Positions 44,301-56,634 are shown, counted from the first letter of the stretch. The stretch is DNA of 64,000 nt from Rutpela maculata (GCA_936432065.2 OW386285.2:105715869-105779868); one strand, 5' to 3'. The notes: generated from the sequence alone by a model not told the origin. A program made the numbers and translations.

Positions 44301-46050
44301 ACAACGTGACAATCGAGACATCTCACAAATACCCTTGAGGACGGACCATTGGACGTCGAAGTATAGGACGAACTGGGCTTCACCTTCTCCCTGGTTGTTG
44401 AGACCATCGAAGAAAGTGTGGACAAGGAGGGCGAAGGTATGTAACATTTACTTCCTCAAAAACGACAATCACACACTTGGAGCATAAATGTACCTGTCTG
44501 AAGTAGTTAATATGAATGTACAAGCTGACCCATATCTTCTGTTCATTACAGACCCCCCCACCACCTAAAAAAATAAGGAGAATAGATAAACGGAATGAAG
44601 AGGATGTGACAGTTCCTTGAAAAACGTACAACAGTATCTTCAACGGTAAACATGTGCAGATTACTACTCACCTCGTCTATTCTATAAATCCATAAAGTAA
44701 CATCTCCTGTTTGTTTCATATGATTAAGGCAGTCCAATTTATGATGGCAGCGACATTCATCATTCGCAACATTTATCATTATAATGATATGAGTATATAT
44801 TATACTACTGACTATAATACACTGTACATAACTACTTTAGTAATAACTGCATTTCATTCGTTTGTCTCCATTTTTTCAATTACTTTTCCTATATTCATTA
44901 TTTATGTAAGGTATACTGGTTCCGGGAATATGTTTTTTTTTGGCGCGCTCTAGCGGTGGAACGGTTAGTCTTACAAAAAAAAGTGAAATATAAAAAATGC
45001 AGGAAATTTTGTCTACGTTAATTTTGTACGGGCTTGTCGAAAAAAAAGGCTTCCTTTCTGAGATATAGGCCAAAAACTGAGGAAAGTGCCAAGATATTGG
45101 CAAAAAAACAAAGTTCCGGGCCAAATTTTTGCCTGCAAATTTCAAATTCGTGTTCAGCGTCCCAAAAAACGTAGAGGGTGAGAAAACAAAAACTATAGCA
45201 AAACTTTCGTCTGAGAATCCTAATATGCCTAGCCGATATTCTCTACAACTTTGCCTAATAAAATTTTTTGGTAACTTTGATTTTTGACTGTCCATTATAT
45301 GGGAAAACATTCACCATATTTATTTATTATGGTTCAGGAAATATACAAACAAAAGGCTGAATAGCCGGTTTTTGCAGGGTTGATTGTCTCCTGAGTCTCC
45401 AACCAAAAAATCGCAGTCCAACCCCTTCGGGGTTTAGCGCAATAGGGGTAGTCTCTTTATTTAAAAATATCCATTTGTACTTAATAAAAGTCACACCGCT
45501 TTTCCACACTGTTTATTTTTTAACATTTAAGCATATATAATAGGGATGTTCAAATGAAATTTTGAGTACGATAGTTGAAACAAATGGGATGTAATGTCCA
45601 AGTAACTTTGTGTTTTCAGTGATGTGCTTTACATGTAAATGTTAATTGTCAATTGAACTCATTGCCACACCTGAGGTACAGTTCTGGGCGCGTTTTTTTT
45701 TACATGATTTCCCCAGAAAGCATAATTCACGATCGTACAAAGACAATTACAAAGACAGTTTTCCCATCATTCGAACCGTCCTCTCTTTGAGGAGAGACCG
45801 AGTTTGCTTATGGCTTGTGCATGATCATTGTCAGTGAGGTTTAAAATGTCCTCTTCGTCGACGAGTGGTTCCTGGGCACTTGTTTGCTTGTTGTAATCGT
45901 AAAAATTTTATTAGGCAAAGTTGTAGAGAATATTATTATGTACAAGCTGGAAAAAGAAAATTAAAAAAAAATAATAAGAAACCACCCCCTACAAGGGGTG
46001 TGGACTGTGACTTTTTGGTTGGATACTCGGGAGACACCACTCCATTGACC

Positions 46051-46615
46051 CTGAAAAAATTGGCTTGCCGGGACTTATTTGTGAGCACCCCCTATAGAGA
46101 AGGTCGACTTTTACCGTACTATGACTGTTTTGAAAATTTTGTAATTTTCATATTTTCAAGGCCTACTATGCTCCTCTAAATAAATTTCGAGATCGACTAA
46201 TAGGCAAGTTTTTATCGGCCAATTGGATAGCGTATTCGATTCGCAGTTGTCTCAAATACCTCTATACAAAATTTTAGCTCGATACCTCATATAGAGTGTT
46301 TGTTATTCAATAGACAAATTTAAAATTTCTCACTTTTCGACTGGCCCTGTATAAAAGTCGGTTAGATTTACTAAAAAGATAAGTCATTCGACTTAAGAAA
46401 CACTAGACACTAAATGAGGAAGAAAAAAGAAAAGTTATTCTTTAAATAAATAGTGCTTCTATGCATTATTCAGTTGCTGAACGTAGGTGCCTTAATCAAA
46501 AATTTTCAAACAAATGAATTGGACGGAATAGCTTTTCTTTTTCTTCTTTATTTAGTGACATCAACATCAGGTACTAAATAAGGAAGAAAAAAGGAAAGCT
46601 AGGCCGTTTAATCCA
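46051..46615. other. Intergenic or intronic sequence, nothing recognised
   Basis: AT-rich. Two short direct repeats (CACTAAATGAGGAAGAAAAA at 46410 and CTAAATAAGGAAGAAAAAAG at 46573, each followed by AAAGTTA/AAAGCTA) suggest a small duplicated segment. No gene is supported. Confidence 0.4.
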
Positions 46616-47801
46616 TTTAATAGAATAGAATAGAATAGAAATAAACTTTATTTTCATATTGTTACATTTATAATACTATAAACATACAAAAAGAAAAAGG
46701 CGTCAAAAACAAGGGCATCAAAATTGATGCCATACAAAATCTATATGCTACTAGAATAGATCTTTCTTAATATAAAAACATAATTAACCATCTAAAAAAT
46801 CATCTATACTATAGGGTTCAAGATCAATTAGAATTTTTCTTATTTGTGATTTGAAAAGTTTTTGGCTTTGTATTATTTTGATGTCGTCAGGCAATCTATT
46901 GAATAGTTTTATACCCATATAATGTGGGCTTTTTTTCTGTTAATGTGAGGCGATGAATGGGGTAATTTAAGGCCATTGTTCTAGTATGATGCTGATGGTG
47001 TGTTTCTATATTAAATCTGTCTCTATTAAGAAAAACAAACATTATACCTTCTGATTTAAAAGTGGTCCTGCAAGTTTCATTATAATTCATTTTCTTAATA
47101 ATTCTTAATACACGTTTTTGGATTACAAATACTTATGACTGACTCAAAATTCGCGAAAAGCATTATTTTAAGTGTTTTTTCATTCATATATTTGCTTACT
47201 AGTCGAATTCCATAACAGACTGAGTTTAGCTTTTTTGACAAATAGTTTATATGATTTGACCAATCTAAAAATTCATTAATGTGTATTCCCAAGAAATTAG
47301 TGTTCTCCACAATATCCAGTCTTTCCTCAGTAGTTAGATGTGTCGGTTTTACTACTCTAGAAAGTTTTGTTCTGAAAAGAATTATCTTGGTTTTTTCTTT
47401 ATTTATAACTAGTTTATTCTTTGTAAACCAATGAGTTACTTTTTTAAGGAAATCTTTGCTATTAATTAAGATGTCTGGAATATTTTTGCAACCTAATATC
47501 AAATTTGTGTCGTCTGCATAATTTACTATATTTTGATTAGGCTCATCTGTTAACAAATACGATGAATAGACTTGGTCCTATAATACTTCTTTGTGCGATA
47601 CCCACTTTATTTGGCATGATTTTAGAATTATAGCTGTTGCCCTCTTTTGTTATAGTCGCTCTTTGTTGTCTGTCATTTAAATATGAAACAAACCATTTTA
47701 GAACATTTCCTCTTACTCCATACATTTCCATCTTTTTGATAAGCAACTCTTTGTCTAAACAATCATAGGCCTTTGAGAGATCCAGGAAAATTCCAAGAGC
47801 T
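46616..47801 (-). mobile_element. LINE-4: 5'-truncated non-LTR retrotransposon with (GAATA)n tail
   Basis: A minus-strand LINE with a pentanucleotide tail (AGAAT)n at 46618-46640, followed on its own strand by RT remains. RT motifs from 47801: ALGIFLDLSKAYDCLDKELL, YGVRGNVLKWFVSYL, then IIGPSLFIVFVN. After a frameshift near 47550 comes VNYADDTNLILG, then KLVINKEKTKIILF and NFLGIHINEFLDWSNHI. The C-terminal part (47090-46896) includes YNETCRTTFKSEGIM. At least two frameshifts. The conserved PQGS motif reads AQRS. Confidence 0.85.
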
Positions 47802-48015
47802 AAATAATAGTAATAATAATAATAATAATATCTTTATTTACCAAATCAAAACTTTGTACTCTTAAGAAAAATTTTATTTATCTTTTCCGAACGCAATAGT
47901 GTATGATAATTTTATGACTAATAATAAATAAGATATACAACTAAATGTAATGCGATGCAAATTTTCTATGATCCATTTTAAGCCGTCTAGTAGGCGATCC
48001 CACTCCAAGAATACA
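47802..48015 (-). mobile_element. LINE 3' fragment with (AAT)n tail
   Basis: An (AAT)n run at 47803-47830 followed by ATCTTTATTTACCAAATC looks like the tailed 3' end of a severely truncated LINE. It directly abuts the 5' truncation point of LINE-4. It may share a family with LINE-5, which has the same tail type. Confidence 0.5.
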
Positions 48016-48570
48016 TTATGCATTTCACATTATTCATAGCACGTTATAAAAAAAAATTATACTTATGTATATTTTTTTTTGAAGTTAAAAGTTGAAAAAT
48101 AAACATTTGATACACCGTTACCCCTGCAGAACTCATTTTTATGCGCATATTTGAGCACCGAGCACTAATGAAAAAGTTTAAGTATATAAAACATTTTATA
48201 CTATTAATCATATTAGGTATTCTGTCAGTAATCTTTTACCTTTACTGTTTTATTTTGTACTAATTTTTTTTCTAAATTTCCTTAAAAAATTCGCATTTAT
48301 GAACGTTATTAGTTCGCGAAGATGGAAACGGCCAGGCTATAACCTAATTTTTCAGATTATTTTAACTAGCATACTTTATTTTTCTACGATCTTTAGCCAA
48401 AGCTTTTGTAATTCTAAAATTCACGAAGCATTATTAAGTTAAAGGTTGCAAAGATCGTGATATAGCAGGCAATTTCTGTACGTACATGATGCTGTCAGGC
48501 GCACCATGCAAGAAGACCGACTAGAAATAAAAAATCCAAATGGCCTTCATAAAAATATGTTCATAAATAA
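48016..48570. other. Sequence with nothing recognised
   Basis: AT-rich spacer between a LINE fragment and an E1 copy. No gene or repeat boundary is seen. Confidence 0.35.
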
Positions 48571-49162
48571 AAAACCGCTGCCTAAAGAATAACTACCTCC
48601 ACATCCAGATGTCTTATCAAAGTCTTTTACAGCGAAAAATATTTTGATGTTTTATTTCCACTCCACTATATGGAAATAATTGTTCATATAAGTTTAAAAT
48701 ATAATATTTGAAATCGTCTATCCCAAAAATCCATAAAATGATATGCCACATCGCGTCAGTAGTAGGTGTGCTGGTAGGAGTGGCTGATGACAAAAAAATG
48801 TTGAGATGTTGACTTATCGTAGATACACTAATTTCCAATTTCACAGACTCTTACTTGTTTGCTTTACTTATTTATCTCCATTTACGTCCATTTACCCCCC
48901 AATCCTTCAACGGAAAAAGATCAAATATAATCTACTTCCAGATCTCGCTATAATACATACGTGTACAAAATTTGAAGTCAATATCATAAACAGTTCAAGA
49001 GTAATACTGCGCAAAAAAAAGTTACAGACAGACAGACCAACAGATAGAAATTAGTTTTCTGCTCAAACTTAAAATTTCGACATTTTAAACTTATTTGAAC
49101 AAAAAAAAATCCGTTTTTTTGCGACATAATGCTTTCACTCCACTACGTGGATGTGGAAGTAA
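48571..49162 (-). mobile_element. E1 family element, copy d
   Basis: It begins AAAACCGCTGCCTAAAGAAT and ends ACTACGTGGATGTGGAAGTA, same orientation as copy b. It keeps CATTTACCCCCCAATCCTTC (48890), the motif near GATCTCGCTATAATACATAC, and a short GACAGACAGACC run. It is shorter than copy a because much of the C/G-rich centre is missing. Confidence 0.7.
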
Positions 49163-49412
49163 AAGCAAAATTCATCCATAGTTTAAGCTTTCTTTTTTAT
49201 CTGGAGTATTTGTTCGCTAAATGTGATACTTTTCGAGTTATTCGACGGAAATCAGTTTGCGATACCTGTTTTTTCAAGATAAAATCTCAATTTTCAAGTT
49301 CGTCATGACTTGAACTATCAATTTATATGAAAAATTGTATAGAATTTTTTTTTCTAAATTCAATCCTCTATCAGTTTCAATGGTTATTGTCATTTGTGCA
49401 ACCACTGAAAAG
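49163..49412. other. Spacer, nothing recognised
   Basis: AT-rich sequence between E1 copy d and the (AAT)n tail of LINE-5. Confidence 0.35.
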
Positions 49413-49435
49413 GAATAATAATAATAATAATAATG

Positions 49436-49521
<86 letters not shown>
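49413..49521 (-). repeat. (AAT)n tail of LINE-5
   Basis: About 109 bp of AAT units with one GAT interruption. The poly-Asn and poly-Ile frames across it are repeat artefacts. Length suggests expansion after insertion. Confidence 0.92.
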
Positions 49522-49522
<1 letters not shown>

Positions 49523-49703
49523 TATTTATTCATGAAAGCCATTTTACAGGATATGAACAGTCAAAACTTGAGAAAGAATTTTTTAAAATACAAAATACAT
49601 ATACAAGAATACAATTTTACAAAATAAAATATACATACTACATTAAGATGTTACAAATACAATTACAAATAAATACAAATACAAATACTTTATATAATAA
49701 AAT

Positions 49704-52648
49704 TTAACTGACTAAGTCGAAATTATAAAATTCATGTAAAGAATAAAAGCAGTTGTCGCAGAGAAATAGACGAAGTTTTTTATTGAATTTATTTATGTTC
49801 GCTTCCTGTTTTATCTCAGTTGGCAGTTTGTTGAATACTGTTCCACATAGATAGAAAGGACCTTTCTTGTAAGTACTTAAATTAAACTTATTGATGTAAA
49901 TTAGATTACAACCTCTTGTGTCGTGGCCATGCACACTATTGTGTTGAGGAAAGTGTGCTGCGTTAAGCTTAACAAAAAGAGCTGCCTTATAGATTAACAG
50001 GCATGGCAAGGAGAAAATTTTGTTTTGTATAAAAATTTGTCGACATGACTGCAAGGGATTTAGTGAAAATATTGACCTAATGATTTTTTTTTTTTGAAGA
50101 ACAAAAATACGTTGGAACTCACAGCTAGTTCCCCAATATATTATTAAATATTTCATATGCGAGTATGCCAAAGCAAAATAAACGTTTGTTTAGCCATAAC
50201 ACTCCTTAGATTTCTGATAGCAAAATAAGCTGAGTTTAGTTTTTTTATAACGTGTTCAATATGGTGTGACCAGGTGAGTTGTTCATCTAAATACAGACCC
50301 AAAAATTTCACACTTTGGACTTTATCAATTGCCGTGTTGTTTAGTTTAACCACCATATGTGGATTTTCCCTTCTTTTGTGAAACATAATGTATTTTGTTT
50401 TTGTAGGATTAACTATAAGTTTGTTATTAAAACACCAGGAGTAAAATTGATGTAAGGTGTAATTCACCTTGCTTTGGAGTTCCTCAGGGGATGGAGCAGT
50501 AATACAGATTGTGGTATCGTCGGCATATAACACTACATTTACAGTGTTTGTAATATGTTGTTCCAGATCATTAATAAATAATAAGAATAATAGTGGAGAT
50601 AATAACACACCCCCCTGAGGAACACCTAGGTTGATCTGAGAGGGTTGTGATATGTGTTCATCAATTTTAACCCTGATTTTTTTTGTCAGACAAAAAAGAA
50701 TGTATCCAGTCATTTAAAGGTTCTCTTATACCCAAATTTTTTAATTTTTTACTTATGAAATTCTTGTTAACACAGTCGAACGCACGTGTTAAGTCAAAAA
50801 ACAATGTTAGGACATATTCACCTTTATCTAGTGCATTGTAAATGTGATTAATTCAAGAGAAAGATGCTGTGTTTGTAGAGAAATTGGGCCTAAAACCATG
50901 CTGACTGCTACATATAAGGTTTTTTTTATTAGTAAAAGTATATATTCGGCAATGAATAATTTTTTCAAACAATTTTGAAAAACAAGATGGTAAAGTAATC
51001 AGCCTGTAATTTTCGATTAGGTCTGTATCACCTTTTTTATGCAAGGGTATTACAGTTGCCATTTTTAGATCACTAGGAAAAACTACAGATTTTACAGACA
51101 AATTAAAAATGTAGCAAAGAGGGTAAACTATGAATTGCGAGATGTATTTCAGAACTTTGATTGGTATGCCATCTGGCCCACTTGAAGATTTGTTCTGCAT
51201 AAGAGAAAGTTGATGATTTATTTCTTCGGGAGTAATGTCAAAAAAGAACAGTGACAAGGCTTTCGGGACCTGTGGAACAGTCGCCATCAAGATTATTGTA
51301 AACATTATTTAAGGAATTTACAGCTATTTCTGCAAAATAGGTACAGAATAAATCACAAATGTCCTTTTGGTCTGAAATTAATTTGTCATTATTTAATATC
51401 TGAGTTATATTTGTTTCTTTTTTATTTCTGCTCAAATTTGAATTAACAATAGCCCAAATTTCTTGAGAAGTGTTAGCACTCTCTTGTATTTTATTTTCAT
51501 AAAAGTTTTGTTTTTGTACTTTTAGCATGTCCGAATAATTTTTTTTTGCAGTTTTATATTCTTCGTTTATCGTTCAAATTTCTTGAAAGCCAATATAGGT
51601 TTTTTAGATTTTGACTTTCTTCTATAATCTTGGAGTCTATCCAGTTTTTTTCCTGATCTTCACTTGTAATTTTAATTTTCCTCATTGGGCATGCTTTATC
51701 AAGGCAGTAAAGTAAATTTCCCCAGAAATATTGCCACGCTTGATTGACCTCTTTTATTTGATAAAGATCAGCAAGGTCGGTAGTTGAGAGTAAATGCTTA
51801 AGATTGAAAAGGTTGGAATCCGAAAAAATTCTTTTATAACAATACTTGGAATTGGTGATTTTTGTTTGACAAGGTTCAGGAATGACCAAACTAAACATTT
51901 GTGCTTTATGATCTGATATATCTAAATCTAAGTTATGACTTTTAATATTTGGCATGTTAGAAATGACATAGTCTACTGCTGAAATTGAGTTATTAAAAGA
52001 CCTGGTCGGTTCAATAGGAAGGCTTGATCTTAAATCGAAGCTATCAAATATATCACAGTAAGCGTCCAGTGGCATTATCTGTTAGAAAATCTATGTTAAT
52101 ATCACCACATATTACAATATATTTGTGGGTTTTGAAGACAGAACATATTATTGAATTGAAATATTTTAAAAATACGTTAACATCAAATTTATGATCTGGA
52201 GAACGGTAAAACACCAATAAGGCGATTTTGTCCTTGTTGACACAGAGGCTTATGCCTGCACACTCACACAAGAATTCACAAACAAGTTGATTAGAAAGTC
52301 TGATAGGTTTGTAGGGTATATTATCCTGGCCGAAGATAGCTACTCCTCTATGAATGGACGATGTTCTGCAAAAATGGGCTAAAAGAGTGTAACCTGGAAA
52401 TCCAGTAACTGTTGCTTGCTCAAGAGAGCTTGCTCACTGAGTAATAAAAACTGAGGTTTTTGTTTGTCTAGTAGAACTTCAAGTTGAGCTATTTTGTTAG
52501 AAATACATTGTATATTGAGATGAATGCCCGTTATTATCTTCTGGTGACAAATATTTGGGTTGGTTAGTTTAGGTTTATTGTTTGTTGTCTGTGTGGTGAG
52601 TTGATCCGATGAGAATTTGCTACTATTATTGGACATGTTGGATTCCAT
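49704..52648 (-). pseudogene. LINE-5 ORF2 (endonuclease, RT), multiply frameshifted
   Basis: Endonuclease remains: IHLNIQCISNKIAQLEVLL, LLVFYRSPDHK, VICGDINIDFL and LDISDHKAQM, with frame breaks at about 52380, 52270 and 52060. RT: KSSSGPDGIPIKVLKYI, then MATVIPLHKKGD, QHGFRPNFST, a gap with frame change near 50850-50715, GVLLSPLLFLLFINDL and the catalytic VLYADDTTI. After that come LIVNPTKTKYIMFHKR and a C-terminal region ending near 49704. The PQG motif is followed by GVLLSPLLF, typical of L2/CR1-like RTs. Confidence 0.88.
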
Positions 52649-52661
52649 ATAGGCTACGTCT

Positions 52662-53135
52662 CTAAAAAAGACTCTGGCCTCTCTTTATATTCTCTCTTAT
52701 TATATATTTAACATGATCCTTAAAATTGAACCTTTTGTATCCCACACCTCTAGGCCAGAAACTCGGAGTGTAAAATTTGTCTTTAAATTTAACATCAGCG
52801 CCAACCATATAACATTTATATTTGCCATTATCGACATATTCCACTTCATGATTTAGTTCATTAACTACAATGTCCTTTTCATTCTCACCTGTTTGTCTTT
52901 TTATGTAGTCAGTTATGTCATGTTTTGTTACCTCTGCGTTTACTCTATATATGTACATCCACACCTTAGCTGTAATACCTCCAAATTTACCGCTTTTGTC
53001 TTCACCTTGACCAAGCTGTTTTGTGTGGAATTTTTTTCTGTGTAATGTTGTCCAGCTTTTTGAATCATCGTTATTGGCAATACTTTGGGCATTATTGCAA
53101 GTTTCAGTTTCTTTTAGTTGGATCTTATTTTGAGA
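52662..53135 (-). pseudogene. LINE-5 ORF1, C-terminal half
   Basis: It reads SKSWTTLHRKKFHTKQLGQG, then a compact domain VWMYIYRVNAEVTKHDITDY, YKCYMVGADVKFKD and FWPRGVGYKRFNFKDHVKY. The last motif matches the C-terminus of LINE-2 ORF1. The N-terminus, where a PHD finger would be expected, is missing at the (GAATA)n array. Confidence 0.75.
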
Positions 53136-53187
53136 GAATAGAATAGAATAGAATAGAATAGAATAGAATAGAATAGAATAGAATAGC
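53136..53187. repeat. (GAATA)n array
   Basis: About ten pentanucleotide units at the 5' edge of LINE-5. The same unit tails LINE-4, so this could be the tail of a second LINE, but the sequence after it does not match the LINE-4 3' UTR. Confidence 0.85.
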
Positions 53188-53768
53188 ATCGGCCAAATTT
53201 TTCTTTATCGACTTTGAAGTATTCTTTATCATCAAACAGGTAAAAAAATATGCAAATTAGACCTCACTGTAGCATATTTAAAAATTCTCAGAATAAGGTG
53301 ACATTCTCAAAACAGATAAAAAACGAAGTAAATAAACAATTAATAAATGATCAAAAATTGACATTAAATAAGTAGTGAATTTTTACACTGCTAATGCTAG
53401 ATTCCCAAACACTCAACACACCAAAGAGAAAGTAGGTACTTTTTTAGGAATAACACGAAAGAGAGGAATGTATTCTGTAAAAAGCTATTTATAATAGTTT
53501 TTAACAGGGTTTCGGGAACGTTTTGCCTTAATACATGAACTTAAATTTATAATTAGTCTACAGTCCTTATAGTGAAAATGGAAAAACACTGTATACCTAC
53601 CAAAATACGAAATAATGAGATACTATTAACTGGTAATAATTAGAGAAATTCATGAACACAAACATTTTCATCATTAACATTGGCTTTCATAGTTATTGTA
53701 AATGTCTAACTGATACTTTATCAGTTTGCTGTAATGTAGTGTTATGTATTTTTGACAGTCTGATTTTT
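53188..53768. other. Spacer, nothing recognised
   Basis: AT-rich sequence between LINE-5 and an E1 fragment. No gene is supported. Confidence 0.35.
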
Positions 53769-53862
53769 ATTTCCACATCCAGTGGAAGTATATTAACGCA
53801 AAAAAAAATTGAAAATTTTTATTGTTCAAATAGGCTCAGAATGTATGAAACTACGAGATTTT
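53769..53862 (+). mobile_element. E1 family element, copy e (94-bp stump)
   Basis: It starts TATTTCCACATCCAGTGGAAG and follows copy a (TTGTTCAAATAGGCTCAGAATG, CGAGATTTT), then is cut off exactly where the next element begins. The rest of this E1 copy is not found on the far side of that element. Confidence 0.75.
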
Positions 53863-54077
53863 AAAGGACCCCGCACACTCATCCCTGTAAAATGGCTCTC
53901 TGTCAAATTGCTTCAAATTCTAGTATGTTGTATATTTCGAGGTCCTGATCAAAAGAGAGACACATGTTGAAAACTATATATAAGACTAATATAAGGACCA
54001 TTTTGTGTGTGTGGGTGAGTGCGTGTTGTCACGGCAGCGTGTTTATTAACCTTCAATTATTCGTGGATTGTTGAGAT

Positions 54078-56088
54078 CTATCTGCGGGGTCGGTGTGCTG
54101 CATCCATAATTGTATTCAATAGAGAAACTGAGGGATAATGAACATTCTGCTCATACCTAGTGTACCCAAGATACCACAGAACACTCGCAACATGAGCGCA
54201 TGTGCCGAGAGTCCTGGCTCCAGTCTTGCAGGTACAAAAATATCCATCAACCAAGGTATTATCGAGATTTTCATCCATACCTTCTGCTACAGTTTCATTG
54301 TATGAAATGTATATCTCGTACTTGGACCTGTTCCTGAATCTAGAGTAAACTCTTATTCTCAAAATTCCCCTTTCATTCATTAATTCATCGATCTGGAATT
54401 TTTCATTTTCTTCTCGTTGCAACTTTTCTTGAACATACGATGGTGCCAAAGATATTTGATATATACCGAATGTGAGATTTCTCAAATAATCCAAGGAGAG
54501 TCGGAGAAAAGAAATATTATTATCTTCTAGTCTAGCCCATTGACCTCGTCTTCTCTGAAGGTTGTCGATTTCGACCCTCGCTTGGACAACGTTCGGTTCA
54601 TGGGATTTATCAAGCATTCTCCTCGCCATGTGCATATCGGTACCTGTCTTCTGGATTGGGGGATGAAACCTGTTTAATAATGCTGCCGCTATAAGGTAAA
54701 AATATTTGAGATTCTCGACATGTGGCATTTCAATAACATTATCAAAAAACTTGAACACGCTCTTTATATGACCGTTCCTGGATTCGATTACCCACCTTGT
54801 TTTCGTGATCAAACGAGTCTCATTTGCTTCTTCAGTAGTGAACTGAGTTCGTCCTCAGAGGAGTATGTGCGGCATTCTATAAGAAATGTCCAATGCCTCG
54901 AGGTAATCTTGTGCATCACGATAACCGCGATCGACTATAAGAATGTCTCCTTCCTGAAACCATGCTCGAATACCAATCACATCATTCTCGAATTCATTGA
55001 TCAACATTTGAGCATCATTATTCCTGCTGTCAGAAAGGTAAGGTCCGTGAACAGCAAGAATAGATCCATCCGGAGCAACTATTAGCGCTGACTTTACCAA
55101 GTGACGACCTTTATGCAGGGAGAAAGATTGTCGTAACGTGAGAAAGTTTGAACTCTTGTTAATATAAGAATATGTACCATCCACGCAAGCAATCGCTTTT
55201 GTAACTTCAGGATTGGGACTATATAATTCATTCACAAAGGGAGTAACATGTCTGGCAATATAGTCTTCCCTAGTTATAGATTGATGTCCTACATTTTCAG
55301 TGACAAAACTCTGCATCAACGACTTTCGTAAATTGGCATTTGCCAAGCTGACCGCTTGCCGGGACGAATAGCGGAATATAACTTTGAGGAATTCATCTGA
55401 TATTCCTTGGCGCATTTTACATAGAAATGTTAGAAGATCTTTCTTATAAACATGTCTCATTTTACCATTTTCTGGGACTGGATCACAGTACGTTAACAAT
55501 AGATTGAAGTGATCCTTTGTCAGCAACATTAAGCAGTTGAAATCAGCATCATTCAAGTTACTTTCATCCGAGAAATCAGGGATTTTAGTGGATGCTTGAC
55601 GTAGACCTTGCAGAAAGGATTGCAATTCCGCGCCTTTAATGACATAAGGTCTATTTACAAACTTCAAACCTGATAGTAAAGCAATAGTTACACAGGGTTC
55701 ATCATCTAAATGCTGCTGACAAGATCTCACTCCCTTGGGAATGTAGATATCCCGATCGACAAAGATTTTCACTCTTGCTTTTAAACTCAGTCTCCGCAGA
55801 TCAGCAATAGCACCACAAATAAAGCATGTGGATGTTTGTGTCAGTACATTCAAACGCATACAGGCAGGATCCAATTCAATAGCTCTGATCTTCGATTATT
55901 GATCGATTACAATTAATGCACAATCTTGCTAAATCATCCATCTCGAGAGGGGGCAAATCTATTACATTCCGTCTTGCCATGGCGATTTCTCTTTTATTTA
56001 TGTTGACGTCGCCGTCGAGCCGACTTAACTGTCGTTGAGGTAAAGCAAGATTGCAAACAAAACAAGGACGCATATTCTGATATGCCAT
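54078..56088 (-). pseudogene. DDE_Tnp_4-type transposase with C-terminal SWIM zinc finger
   Basis: The enzyme type cuts and rejoins element ends. The N-terminal ~100 residues carry paired cysteines (CFVC, CINC, CFIC and CQQH), a probable zinc-binding region. A helical region follows (LCKMRQGISDEFLKVIFRYS). The catalytic core shows IACVDGTYSYINKSSNF (first Asp), LIVDRGYRDAQDY (second Asp) and TRWVIESRNGHIKSVF (Glu). The C-terminus has a SWIM motif: GYFCTCKTGARTLGTCAHVA (C-x-C...C-x-H), ending DAAHRPRR. Two lesions: a frameshift near 55876-55890 and an in-frame TGA at about 54855, after which the same frame continues GRTQFTTEEANETRLITK. Total about 665 codons. Confidence 0.85.
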
Positions 56089-56096
56089 TTTATCAA

Positions 56097-56260
56097 GCGA
56101 TGAAGATGGTGTTATAAATATAATAGAAGCACCTCGTCGTGCACAAAAATTTCGATAGAGACCTGATCATTTACAGATATGGAAAAACAAAGAATTTTTA
56201 TAAATCGATTTCGATTAGCTAAAGAATGTGTGCATATTATAGCACTAAAACATTATTAAT
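56097..56260 (+). pseudogene. Harbinger transposase N-terminal fragment
   Basis: Frames joined by small shifts give VINIIEAPRRAQKFR, RPDH and MEKQRIFINRFRLAKECVHI, which resembles the start of PIF/Harbinger transposases (an EF-xRFRL-K-V-type motif). It faces the Myb-like fragment just downstream. Only about 50 codons remain. Confidence 0.5.
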
Positions 56261-56269
56261 CTGTCCCAA

Positions 56270-56352
56270 GTGCAATCCAGGCATTTGCTTTATCCTTCCA
56301 AGTAACCGAATCACTTTGCTTGCATTCGATTAAATCTTTACGCTTTTTAACT
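56270..56352 (-). pseudogene. Myb/SANT-like fragment of a Harbinger element
   Basis: The minus strand from 56352 reads IELVKKRKDLIECKQSDSVT then WKDKANAWIALGTD-stop. This matches the start of the Myb/SANT-like DNA-binding protein that Harbinger elements encode next to the transposase. With the preceding fragment it suggests an internally deleted Harbinger element. Confidence 0.5.
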
Positions 56353-56515
56353 AATTCAATCAATAGTTTGATTTAACTGTCGTTGAGATTTAAAGATATT
56401 TTGTCACTTATTGCGAATAGTCAAAGTACCAGTAATGAAAATGACATCAATTATCAATTTGTCACTATGCTACCATCTAACAAAATGGCGATGGAACTGA
56501 CGATATTGACAAGCA

Positions 56516-56634
56516 CCTATAAAACGGCATTTTAGCGAACACTAAATCTAAAGTTTAAACCTCCAGTAAAACTTCAGTTTAAACTTCTAGTTAAACTTTG
56601 GTTTAATCTATACCTATAAAACCGGCCCTTAGGC
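56516..56634. mobile_element. Harbinger-type element end (GGGCCGGTTTTATAGG)
   Basis: A region of repeated AAACTT/AAGTTTAAAC motifs ends CTATACCTATAAAACCGGCCC followed by TTA. That is the usual end and target site of Harbinger-type elements. An internal ACCTATAAAACGGCATTTTAG near 56514 repeats the motif. The opposite end was not identified. Confidence 0.5.

Larger units (their letters stand above)
43024..46050. mobile_element. ~3 kb composite with two nested sets of inverted arms
   Basis: Outer arms: 43030-43146 (GAGTATCCGACCAAAAAGTC, GGTGGTTTCTTATT, TTGTACATAATAATATT) pair with 45930-46035. Inner arms: 43147-43373 (AAGCTAGGCATATTAG, TTGCAGGCAAAAATTTGG, GGAAGACTAACCGTTCC) pair with 44938-45232. 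A third short pair (45241-45272 with 45901-45937) and a partial direct copy (45375-45415) show repeated rearrangement. The interior holds a CXC-motif gene fragment and a partial tandem-repeat unit. Confidence 0.6.
49413..53135 (-). mobile_element. LINE-5: near full-length non-LTR retrotransposon, broken
   Basis: A minus-strand LINE with an unusually long (AAT)n tail (49413-49521). On its own strand it has the ORF1 C-terminal half (to 52662), endonuclease remains (52648-51554), RT (51528-50153) and a C-terminal region (to 49704). At least six frame breaks separate these parts. Its 5' side ends at a (GAATA)n array (53136-53187). RT and ORF1 features place it near LINE-6 and LINE-2 respectively. 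Confidence 0.88.

Noticed and set aside
44380..44953. Several open frames on both strands around 44.4-45.0 kb
   Set aside because: They overlap each other and the inverted arms, show low-complexity composition and match no family.
49327..49707. Poly-asparagine / poly-isoleucine proteins
   Set aside because: These are translations of the (AAT)n tail of LINE-5 in different frames.
54720..55085. Plus-strand 121-codon open frame
   Set aside because: It is antisense to the well-supported SWIM-type transposase.
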